Positions 16,221-23,915 of a DNA stretch of 64,000 nt are shown piece after piece (positions within the stretch are counted from its first letter, which is position 1; each line of letters begins with the position of its first letter). The notes beneath the pieces were generated by a model. The model searched no databases. It had not been told where the DNA came from and saw only the letters and a list, made by a program, of their open reading frames with translations. A program made the translations under genes and the position numbers. This DNA comes from CAZJHD01 sp964545855 (lineage in GTDB: Bacteria; Planctomycetota; UBA1135; JACQFD01). The stretch is taken from positions 1 to 64,000 of the forward strand of contig CAZJHD010000014.1 in NCBI GenBank assembly GCA_964545855.1, read 5' to 3'.

Positions 16221-17471
16221 TCAGGGAAGCTGCGAGAGCAGCGTGCGCGCCGGCACGACGCAGGGGTCGGTCCGACGGAAACCGTCTGCGGCGACGTAGG
16301 GCAGGTCGAGCACCGCCTGGAACGCGTGCCGCGCTCCCGTCTGGCGCTGGAAGTGCGCCAGGTGCGGGCTCAGGTCCGTGTCGCCGAGCTTGGCCTCGAC
16401 GAGGAACCAGGGCTTGCGGTCGCGCACGACGAGGAAGTCGACCTCGCGCTTCTCCTTGTCGCGCAGGTAGCGCAGCTCGAATCGGCCGAGGCCGAGATCG
16501 GTCCACGCGTGGACGGCCTTCAGGAGATGGCACGCGACGAAGGTCTCGGCGCGCGCGCCCGGGTCGTCGATCCCCGACCAGTCCGTGAGATACCACTTCG
16601 GCTCCTTGCGCAGCGCCTTGGCGACGTTGCGGAACCAGGGGCGGAGGAGGAATCCGTGGTGGAGCGCCTCGAGCGCCGCGACCCATCGGCGAATCGTGTC
16701 GACGGACATCTCGATCTCGCGTGCGAGGCTGGAATGGACGAGCGTCGCGGCCGAGCGCTCGGCGAGGAGCGTCGCCAGGACCTCGATCCGCCCGAGCTCC
16801 TGGATTCGCGTGAGGTCGCGCAGGTCCTCGCGTACGAGCTGCTGGCGGCGGAGCTCGCGCCAGCGGAGCGTGAAGCGAGGGTCGCGATGGACGAAGGGCT
16901 CCGGGAAGCCGCCGTGCTCGCGGAGGGCCTGGAAGGCACTCTCGGCGAGCGGCTCCGGAGCGCGCACGAGACTCTCGAACGGTGCCGGATCGGCGAGCTC
17001 GCCGACCGAGAAGGGGTGCATCCGGTAGAGGAAATAGCGCCCCATGAGGCTGTCGCCGCCGCGCCGGTAGACGTCCATTCGCGAGCTTCCGGTCACGACG
17101 ATGCGGGCGCGATCGGCGAACCGGTCGAAGAAGCCCTTGAGGAAGCTCTTCCAGCGATCGTGCTTGTGCAGCTCGTCGAACACCACGACCGGCGGGCTCT
17201 CGGCGAGGCGGTCGAGGCCGAGATGCTGCGCCACCGCCTTCGGCCCCTGGAGAACGAGCCGGCGGTCGTCCGGGTCGTCCCAGTCGAGGTAGGTCGCGTC
17301 GCTCGCGGTCTTCCGCGCGGCCGTCGTCTTCCCCACCTGGCGCGGCCCCGTGAGGAAGGCCATCTGCCGGTTGCGCGCGAGATGCTCCGCGAGCATCCGG
17401 GAGTAGAGGCGGGGAAGGAGCGTCACGTCGGCGGACCGTTCGAGGCTGCATCGTAAAACGGTCCGGACCAT
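16221..17471 (-). CDS. AAA ATPase with DUF4143 domain
   Basis: A 416-residue protein from ATG 17471. The ATPase domain has Walker A TGPRQVGKTT (about 41-50), Walker B VVVFDELHK (near 90) and sensor-like IVVTGSSRMD. A helical linker follows, then a C-terminal DUF4143 nuclease-like region: REVDFLVVRDRKPWFLVEAKLGD, the D...E-x-K arrangement of PD-(D/E)XK folds. This family is common and poorly characterised, and is suspected in DNA processing, defence or toxin-like roles. The start is uncertain: ATG 17471 lies inside a palindrome, while GTG 17426 would begin VTLLPRLY, the more usual N-terminus, and leave the palindrome as an upstream operator. Confidence 0.85.
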   Translation of the reverse strand: MVRTVLRCSLERSADVTLLPRLYSRMLAEHLARNRQMAFLTGPRQVGKTTAARKTASDATYLDWDDPDDRRLVLQGPKAVAQHLGLDRLAESPPVVVFDELHKHDRWKSFLKGFFDRFADRARIVVTGSSRMDVYRRGGDSLMGRYFLYRMHPFSVGELADPAPFESLVRAPEPLAESAFQALREHGGFPEPFVHRDPRFTLRWRELRRQQLVREDLRDLTRIQELGRIEVLATLLAERSAATLVHSSLAREIEMSVDTIRRWVAALEALHHGFLLRPWFRNVAKALRKEPKWYLTDWSGIDDPGARAETFVACHLLKAVHAWTDLGLGRFELRYLRDKEKREVDFLVVRDRKPWFLVEAKLGDTDLSPHLAHFQRQTGARHAFQAVLDLPYVAADGFRRTDPCVVPARTLLSQLP

Positions 17472-17481
17472 TTTACGATGC
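17448..17481. promoter_or_regulatory. 34-bp near-perfect palindrome at ATPase start
   Basis: Arms GCATCGTAAAA and TTTTACGATGC (11 bp, perfect) enclose c-GGTCCGGACC-a, whose core is itself palindromic. Only one base pair of the whole 34 bp breaks the dyad. It is the most AT-rich patch for hundreds of bases and overlaps the ATG at 17471. A dimeric or tetrameric regulator operator is the natural reading; a stem-loop in the mRNA is also possible. Confidence 0.6.
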
Positions 17482-17560
17482 GTCGTCGAATGGTCCGGGG
17501 CGGCGGGGAACCTCCCGTGACCCGGGCCCGACGCGCGGCCCGTCGGATCGGCGCCGCCCC

Positions 17561-18220
17561 CTACTTCTCCAGCCCCAGCTTCTCCAGCTTCGGCGTGATG
17601 ATCGCGCGGCAGTAGCCCTGCTGCTTGTTCGCGCGGTAGTAGTCCTGGTGGTACTTCTCCGCGGGCCAGTAGCGGCTCGCGTCGGTGATCTCGGTGACGA
17701 TCGGCGCGCGGAAGGAGGCGGCGGCAGTCTTCTTCGACGCCTCGGCGGCGGCGCGCTGCGCGGCGGAGTGCACGAAGATCGCGGAGCGGTACTGCGTGCC
17801 GACGTCGTTCCCCTGGCGGTCCTTGGTGGTCGGGTCGTGGAGCTTCCAGAACCAGTCGAGGAGCGTCTCGAAGGTGATCTTCGACGGATCGAAGGTGACC
17901 TGCACGACCTCGGCGTGGCCGGTCCGCCCCGTGCAAACGTCTTCGTAGGTGGGGTCCTCGATCTGCCCGCCCATGTAGCCCGACGTCACGTCGAGCACGC
18001 CGTCGAGCTGCTCGAGCACGGCCTCGACGCACCAGAAGCAGCCGGCACCGAAGGTGGCGATCTCGGTGGAGGACGAGGACGAAGGACGGGACGTGGCGTC
18101 GGGCATGGCAGGGGTGAACGTCTGGTAGATGATGGGTTCGATCGGTTCGCGCGCGCAGGCGAGGAGAGCCGCGGCGGCAAGGAGTGCGAAGAGCGCGCGC
18201 GGGAGACGAAGAGTCTGCAT
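17561..18220 (-). CDS. msrA: peptide-methionine (S)-S-oxide reductase, lipoprotein form
   Basis: A 219-residue MsrA. It reduces methionine-S-sulfoxide in proteins using a catalytic cysteine, here C61 in AGCFWC. Other family blocks are GVLDVTSGYMGG, TGHAEVVQVTFDP, QYRSAIF and AEKYHQDYY. Residues 1-22 form a lipoprotein signal ending LLAC (Cys 22), so this copy should be anchored in the envelope and repair periplasmic proteins. Its ATG overlaps the rluD stop by one base (TGATG), which predicts translational coupling. No msrB is adjacent. Confidence 0.95.
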   Translation of the reverse strand: MQTLRLPRALFALLAAAALLACAREPIEPIIYQTFTPAMPDATSRPSSSSSTEIATFGAGCFWCVEAVLEQLDGVLDVTSGYMGGQIEDPTYEDVCTGRTGHAEVVQVTFDPSKITFETLLDWFWKLHDPTTKDRQGNDVGTQYRSAIFVHSAAQRAAAEASKKTAAASFRAPIVTEITDASRYWPAEKYHQDYYRANKQQGYCRAIITPKLEKLGLEK

Positions 18221-19200
18221 CAGTCCTGCCTCGAACGGAGCCACGCCCGGAAGCGCTCGAAGTCGTCGGGGAGCGGCGCCTCGAAGGTGACCTCCTCGCC
18301 CGACACGGGATGCACGAACGTGATGGCGCGCGCGTGGAGCAGGTGGCGCGTCGTGTGCGGCGCGCCGTCGGGGAGGAGCGTGCGGCCGCGGCGCGGCCGG
18401 TAGACGCGGTCGCCGACGATGGCGTGACCGAGCCACGTGAGGTGCACGCGGATCTGGTGGGTGCGCCCGGTCTTGGGGCGGCAGAGGACGTGGGAGAAGT
18501 CCCGGAACCGCTCGACGCTCTCCACGAGGGTCGCGCTCTCGCGCCCGCCCTCGGCCATCACCGACATGCGCGTGGGGCGCGCGGGATCGCGGCCGATCGC
18601 CTGCTCGATCCACTCGGAGTCGAAGCGGAGCGTGCCGTAGACGAGGGCGCGATACTCCTTCTGGACGATGCGCGCGCGGAACTGCTCGCGCAGGAGGTGG
18701 AACGCCTCGGCCGTGCGCGCCAGCACCATGACGCCGCTCGTGTCCTTGTCGAGCCGGTGGACGATGCCGGGCCGGCTGTCGCCCTGGAGCGACGGCAGCA
18801 GGCCGAAGTCGCGCTGCGCGTAGTCGGCCACGGTGCCGCGCGCCTCGCGCTCGTTGCGGTGCGCCGCGAGCCCCGCCGGCTTGTCGATCACGAGGATCGC
18901 GTCGTCGACGTGGATCACGCGGAACTCGGGCGGCATCGTGCCGTCGTCGGCGACGCGCGGGGCGAGCTCCACCTGGATCCGATCGCCCTGCTGGCAGAGG
19001 TAGCGCGGCTTCGTCTCGCGGCGGCGCCCGACGCGCACGAAGCCTCCCTTCACGAGGTCGCGCAGATAGGCGCGCGACTGGTCCGGCAGCAGCTCCCGCA
19101 GCGCCTTGTCGAGACGCAGGCCGTGGAGCGACTCGGGGACGATCACCTCGGCGAACGCGTTCGCTGCGTCCGGCTTCAAGGGCTGGGGCGTTCCAGGCAT
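18220..19200 (-). CDS. rluD: RluA/RluD-family 23S rRNA pseudouridine synthase
   Basis: A 326-residue protein from ATG 19200. An N-terminal S4 RNA-binding domain (about 25-90: LRLDKALRELLPDQSRAYLRDLV) precedes the RluA-type catalytic domain with the signature GIVHRLDKDTSGVMVLA, whose aspartate is catalytic, and TGRTHQIRVHL. Such enzymes make pseudouridines in large-subunit rRNA. RluD is chosen over RluA/C because an S4 domain is present, but site specificity is not provable here. It heads the rluD-msrA pair and is separated from valS by a terminator-like hairpin. Confidence 0.88.
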   Translation of the reverse strand: MPGTPQPLKPDAANAFAEVIVPESLHGLRLDKALRELLPDQSRAYLRDLVKGGFVRVGRRRETKPRYLCQQGDRIQVELAPRVADDGTMPPEFRVIHVDDAILVIDKPAGLAAHRNEREARGTVADYAQRDFGLLPSLQGDSRPGIVHRLDKDTSGVMVLARTAEAFHLLREQFRARIVQKEYRALVYGTLRFDSEWIEQAIGRDPARPTRMSVMAEGGRESATLVESVERFRDFSHVLCRPKTGRTHQIRVHLTWLGHAIVGDRVYRPRRGRTLLPDGAPHTTRHLLHARAITFVHPVSGEEVTFEAPLPDDFERFRAWLRSRQD

Positions 19201-19233
19201 CCGCACAAGGATCGACGGGAGGGCCGTGAACGA

Positions 19234-19260
19234 CAAACCCCCCGTGCGGGCGACGGGGGG
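19234..19260 (-). terminator. intrinsic terminator after valS
   Basis: On the minus strand an 8-bp stem CCCCCCGT/ACGGGGGG with a 7-base loop is followed by TTTGTCGTT. It begins 8 bases after the valS stop at 19268 and lies upstream of rluD. Confidence 0.65.
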
Positions 19261-19267
19261 CGACAGT

Positions 19268-21979
19268 TCACGCGAGCCCCTCCAGGTTGCGCCGGAGGAG
19301 ATCGAGCTCGCGCTCGATCTCCGCGCGGCGCGCGCGCTCGCCGGCGACGATCTCGGGATCGGCATGCTCGACGAACTTCGCGTTGGCGAGCTTCGCGTCG
19401 ATCGACCGCAGCCCCGCCTCCACCTTCTCGGCCTTGCGGCGGAGCTGCTCGACGCCGGCGGTCACGTCCACCTGTCCTTCGAGCGGGAGATAGATGGCGC
19501 CGCCCTCGAACACGTCGACGCCGGACCGCGGCGGCCGCGGCAGGCCGACGCCGACGGTCGTCGCGCCGAGGCGGGCCGCGTCTCGCAGCCACGGGAGGCT
19601 CTCGCGCAGCACGTCGGCGGCGCGCTCGTCGTTCGCCGACAGCACGGCGCCGTCGGGCGTCGCCGTCGCGGGAAGGCCGAACACCGCGCGCAGATTGCGG
19701 ATCGACCGCAGCCCGTCGCGGAGGATCGCCGTCCGCGCCTCCGCATCGGCGTCGCGCGCCGAGGCCTCGGGCGTCGGCCACGGCCCGGCCACGAGCGACC
19801 GCGGCGCCTCCGCCGGCAGCGCCGGCAGCACGACGCGGTGGTAGACCTCCTCCGTCAGGAACGGCACGAAGGGATGCAGCAGCCGGAGCGTCGCCTCGAG
19901 AGTCTCGAGAAGCACCGCGCGCGCCATCTCGCGCTCCGTCGCGTCGTCGCCCGTGAGGCGTCCCTTCGCCGTCTCGAGATAGTGGTCGCAGAAGTCGTTC
20001 CAGGTGAAGCGGTAGAGCTCCTCGGCGGCGTCGCCGTAGCGGAGCTCCGCGAGGGCGTGCGTCACCGACTCGACGACGGCCGCGCGCCGCGAGCGGATCC
20101 AGCGGTCCTCGAGCCGCGTCGCGCCGGCAGCCTTCGCGCGCGGCGCGCCGTCGAGGTTCATCCCGAGGAAGCGCGCCGCGTTCCAGACCTTGTTGCAGAA
20201 GTTCCGGCCCTGCGTGAACTTCTCCTTGGAGAGCTTCAGGTCCTGGCCCTCCTTGGTGAGGATCAGGAGCGAGTAGCGCACGGCGTCGGCGCCGTGCTCG
20301 CGGATCATGTCGAGGGGGTCGATGCCATTGTTGAGCGACTTCGACATCTTCCGGCCCTGCGCGTCGAGCACCGTGCCGTTGATGTAGACGGCGCGGAACG
20401 GGACCTTCCCCGTGAACTCGAGGCCCGCCATCACCATGCGCGCGACCCAGAAGAAGATGATGTCGCGGCCGGTGACCAGCAGGTCGGTCGGGTAGTAGGT
20501 CGCGAGGTCCGGCGTCTCGTCGGGCCAGCCGAGGGTCGAGAAGGGCCAGAGCCAGGAGGAGAACCACGTGTCGAAGACGTCCTGGTCCTGCTGCAGCGGT
20601 GTCTGCCCGCACGTCGAGCAGCGCGTCGGGTCGGTCATCGCGTCGGCGGCGCTCGGCACCGTCATGTGCCCGTCGCCGCACCACCAGACCGGCACGCGAT
20701 GCCCCCACCAGATCTGCCGCGAGACGCACCAGTCGCGCGCCGCGTCGAGCCACGAGAGGTAGAAGCTCTCCCAGCGCGGCGGGTGGAAGCGGATCTCGCC
20801 GCGGCGCTGCGCCGCCGCCGCCTTCCTCGCGAGGACCGACATGCGCACGAACCACTGGTCCGAGAGGTAGGGCTCCACCACCGTGTCGCAGCGGTAGCAG
20901 CGGCCGACGGCGTGTTCGTGGGCGTCCGTCGCCTCCAGGAGACCCTTCGCCTCCATCGCCGCCACGATGCGCTTGCGCGCCTCGAAGCGGTCGAGCCCCT
21001 GGAGCGACGCGAGGTCGAAGTCCTTCTCCCAGGGGAACGCGCGTAGCTGCGCGAGATCGACCGTCGCCTCGGGCGTGAGCACGACGGTGCGCAGCAGGGA
21101 CTGCCGCTCGCCGATCTCGAAGTCCGTCGGATCGTGCGCCGGCGTCACCTTCACGGCGCCCGTGCCGAACTCGCGCTCGACGGCCTCGTCGGCGACGACG
21201 GGGATCTCGCGCCCCACGAGCGGCAGCACGAGGGTCTTCCCCAGGAGATCGCGGTAGCGCTCGTCCTTCGGATTCACCGCCACGGCCACGTCGCCGAGCA
21301 TCGTCTCCGGGCGCGTGGTCGCGATGGCGACGTACCGGCCCGGCTCCCCCTTCACGGGATAGCGGAACCGCCAGAGGCTCCCCTTCGCCGGCTTCTTCTC
21401 GGCCTCCTCGTCGGAGAGCGCCGTCAAGCAGCGCGGGCACCAGTTCACGATGCGCTTGCCGCGGTAGACGAGGCCGCGCTCCCAGAGCGTGCAGAAGGCG
21501 ACGCGCACGGCGCGCGAGAGACCCGGGTCCATGGTGAAGGCGTAGCGCGACCAGTCGAGCGACTGCCCGATGGCGCGCATCTGCGAGCAGATGCGCTGCT
21601 CGTACTGCTCTTTCCACTTCCAGACCTCCGCCACGAAGGCCTCGCGGCCGAGGTCCTGGCGGCGCTTGCCCTGCTTCTTCAGCTCGCGCTCCACCACGTT
21701 CTGCGTCGCGATGCCCGCGTGGTCGGTGCCCGGGAGCCACATGGCCGCGCGCCCGCGCATCCGCTCGAAGCGGATCGAGACGTCCTGGAACGTCTGCTGG
21801 AACGCGTGCCCCATGTGGAGCTGACCCGTCACGTTCGGCGGCGGGATCACGATCACGTAGGGCGCCATCCCGTTCTTCGCGCGGCGGTCCGGCGCGAAGT
21901 CGCCCGACGCCTCCCACTGGAGGTAGAGACGGCTCTCGAGCGCGGAGGGCTCGTAGCGCGGAGGGAGCGGATCGGACAT
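19268..21979 (-). CDS. valS: valine--tRNA ligase
   Basis: A 903-residue class I aminoacyl-tRNA synthetase that charges tRNA-Val in the cytoplasm. The HIGH-type motif is PPPNVTGQLHMGHA (HMGH at 55-58), the KMSKS motif is at 544-548, and the editing (CP1) domain block GTDHAGIATQ is present. The C-terminal 65 residues form the Val-specific arginine/lysine-rich coiled coil. Length is typical. The ATG at 21979 gives MSDPLPPRYEPSALE, the usual N-terminus. It is transcribed divergently from the pseudokinase genes and ends at a terminator. Confidence 0.97.
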   Translation of the reverse strand: MSDPLPPRYEPSALESRLYLQWEASGDFAPDRRAKNGMAPYVIVIPPPNVTGQLHMGHAFQQTFQDVSIRFERMRGRAAMWLPGTDHAGIATQNVVERELKKQGKRRQDLGREAFVAEVWKWKEQYEQRICSQMRAIGQSLDWSRYAFTMDPGLSRAVRVAFCTLWERGLVYRGKRIVNWCPRCLTALSDEEAEKKPAKGSLWRFRYPVKGEPGRYVAIATTRPETMLGDVAVAVNPKDERYRDLLGKTLVLPLVGREIPVVADEAVEREFGTGAVKVTPAHDPTDFEIGERQSLLRTVVLTPEATVDLAQLRAFPWEKDFDLASLQGLDRFEARKRIVAAMEAKGLLEATDAHEHAVGRCYRCDTVVEPYLSDQWFVRMSVLARKAAAAQRRGEIRFHPPRWESFYLSWLDAARDWCVSRQIWWGHRVPVWWCGDGHMTVPSAADAMTDPTRCSTCGQTPLQQDQDVFDTWFSSWLWPFSTLGWPDETPDLATYYPTDLLVTGRDIIFFWVARMVMAGLEFTGKVPFRAVYINGTVLDAQGRKMSKSLNNGIDPLDMIREHGADAVRYSLLILTKEGQDLKLSKEKFTQGRNFCNKVWNAARFLGMNLDGAPRAKAAGATRLEDRWIRSRRAAVVESVTHALAELRYGDAAEELYRFTWNDFCDHYLETAKGRLTGDDATEREMARAVLLETLEATLRLLHPFVPFLTEEVYHRVVLPALPAEAPRSLVAGPWPTPEASARDADAEARTAILRDGLRSIRNLRAVFGLPATATPDGAVLSANDERAADVLRESLPWLRDAARLGATTVGVGLPRPPRSGVDVFEGGAIYLPLEGQVDVTAGVEQLRRKAEKVEAGLRSIDAKLANAKFVEHADPEIVAGERARRAEIERELDLLRRNLEGLA

Positions 21980-22157
21980 GGGTCGGGATCTCGGGAAGCC
22001 CGCGCCGGACGGGCGGGGCGAAGAGGGTCGCGAAGCGCCCGGGCCGCCGCAAGGTCGCGGGCCGTGCCTCGCCGTGCTTCTGGAAGTGGCCTCCGCCGAT
22101 CGCCACCATGCGCGTTCCGCTCTCCCCACCGGGCAGGACGCTCCGGCATCGTCGGCC

Positions 22158-23915
22158 ATGACTCCGCCGCTCCCCGTCGAACGAGCGCCGCTCGCACCGC
22201 TCCACGCGGGCGCCTCCGTGGGGCCCTACGTCCTGCGGCGGGAGCTGCGACGCACGGTGGTGGGATCGCTGTGGCTCGCGCACGAAGTGGGCGACCCGGG
22301 CAGCCAGTCGGCGGTGCTCGGCCGCAAGTCGGCGGTGCTCGTCCTGCCCGACGACGTGGAGCTCGACCCGGGCTTCTGCAGCCTCGTGGCGCACCGTCTC
22401 GAATCGCTCGGCCGGCGGAAGTCGCACCCGGGCATCGCACGCTCGCTCGCGATCGCGCCGGGCACGCGCACGGCGGCTCCCTACGTGGCGATGGAGTTTC
22501 CCGGCGAGAAGACGCTCGCCGACGTCGACCGCGAGCGCCGCGCGCAGCGCGGCTCGCTCTTCACGACGGAGGAGCTCCGGGCGATCGCCTCCCAGGCGGG
22601 CGACGCGCTCGATCACGCGCACCGGCTCGGCGTGCGACACGGCGCCTTCGGCCCCGACTGCGTGTGGATCCTCGAGGACGAGACGAGCGACGTGTCGAAC
22701 GCGCGCCTGCGCGTGAGCGAGTTCGTCGTGACACACGCCATCGCCGCGCGGATGGCGGCGCGCGCCCGCTCCTCGAAGGCGGCCTGGGCGGGATCCGTGC
22801 GCTCGGAGCTCGCGCGCTACGAGGCCTGCGCCGCACCGGAGCTGCTGGAGATGGCGGAGCCGACGCCGCGCTCCGACGTCTACTCCCTCGGCGCGACGCT
22901 CTACTGTCTCTCGACGGGAGTGGCGCCCTTCCCGGGCACGGAGATCGAGCCGCCCGACACGGGCGACGCGGCCCTCGACCTGGCCGTGCAGCGCGCGCTC
23001 GCGAGCGATCCCGACGAGCGCTTCGCCTCCGTCGCCGAGATGCTGGCCGCCTGCGAGATCACGCCGGCCGCGCCGTCGGCGATCGCCGCCGAGGAGAGCG
23101 AGGCGCTGCAGCCGACGACCCTCGCGGCGGGGCGCAGCCTGGAGCCGAGCGACGTGGGGATGCGGACCATCGAGCTCACGCCGTTCCAGGCGCGCGTCGT
23201 CGTCACGGCGACGGACCACCGCGTGCTGAAGCAGCCGGCGAGCCGGCAGAGCGTCGCCGTGGCGGTGTTCGGCTGGGTCGCCGTCGCGTCGCTCGGCCTG
23301 CTCTGGTACCTGTCGGGCACGCAGGAGAGCCCCGCCCTCGCGAGGCTGCGCGCGGAGGCCGAGGGCTACCGGGCCGAGAACACGCAGCTCCGCGACGAGA
23401 ACCAGAACCTGCGGACCCTGCGGAGGCCGACGCCCGTCCGCCGCGCGCCGGAGCTCCTGGCGCTCCCCCTCGCGGCGCCGCTGCACTTCGGGCGCACGCC
23501 CGTCGCGCGCGGCGAGTTCCGGAGCTTCTGCGAAGCGACGGGGCGCCCCATGCCCGAGCAGCCGCCGGGGAGCGACGAGTCGCCGGTCGTGAACGTGTCG
23601 TGGCACGAAGCGTCGGCCTTCTGCCGATGGCTCGGCGCCGACTACCGGCTGCCGCACGCGAGCGAATGGGAGGCGGCGCGACGCGCCGAGGTCCCGAGCG
23701 CGTCGCCAGCGCCGATGTTCCCGTCCATCGCGGAGTGGACCGAGGACGCCGCCGACGTCGGCAGATCGGGTCTCGGCTCGGAGCTGCGGCGCCTCGTCGT
23801 CGGAGCGGGCGACGGAGCGTCCGGCGATCCGCGCGGCCGGCTCCCGTCGTCGCGCGGGAACGACGTCGGGTTCCGCGTCGTGCGTCCCGTCCTTTCCATC
23901 GCGGAGTCTCGATGA
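22158..23915 (+). CDS. pseudokinase with membrane helix and truncated SUMF1/FGE-like domain
   Basis: A 585-residue protein. Residues 20-300 have a eukaryotic-type kinase fold (SDVYSLGATLYCLSTG, CAAPELLE), but catalysis should be dead. The glycine-rich loop and VAIK lysine are absent, HRDxKxxN is replaced by HGAFGPDC (161-168) and DFG by SEF (187-189). A membrane helix follows at about 365-385, a short coiled coil at 391-422, and a shortened sulfatase-modifying-factor-like domain at 440-577 (TPVARGEFRSFCEATG, VVNVSWHEASAFCRWLG, NDVGFRVVR). Its stop overlaps the start of the paralogous gene at 23912 (ATGA). Probably a non-catalytic envelope sensor or scaffold; that role is inference. Confidence 0.8.
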   Translation: MTPPLPVERAPLAPLHAGASVGPYVLRRELRRTVVGSLWLAHEVGDPGSQSAVLGRKSAVLVLPDDVELDPGFCSLVAHRLESLGRRKSHPGIARSLAIAPGTRTAAPYVAMEFPGEKTLADVDRERRAQRGSLFTTEELRAIASQAGDALDHAHRLGVRHGAFGPDCVWILEDETSDVSNARLRVSEFVVTHAIAARMAARARSSKAAWAGSVRSELARYEACAAPELLEMAEPTPRSDVYSLGATLYCLSTGVAPFPGTEIEPPDTGDAALDLAVQRALASDPDERFASVAEMLAACEITPAAPSAIAAEESEALQPTTLAAGRSLEPSDVGMRTIELTPFQARVVVTATDHRVLKQPASRQSVAVAVFGWVAVASLGLLWYLSGTQESPALARLRAEAEGYRAENTQLRDENQNLRTLRRPTPVRRAPELLALPLAAPLHFGRTPVARGEFRSFCEATGRPMPEQPPGSDESPVVNVSWHEASAFCRWLGADYRLPHASEWEAARRAEVPSASPAPMFPSIAEWTEDAADVGRSGLGSELRRLVVGAGDGASGDPRGRLPSSRGNDVGFRVVRPVLSIAESR

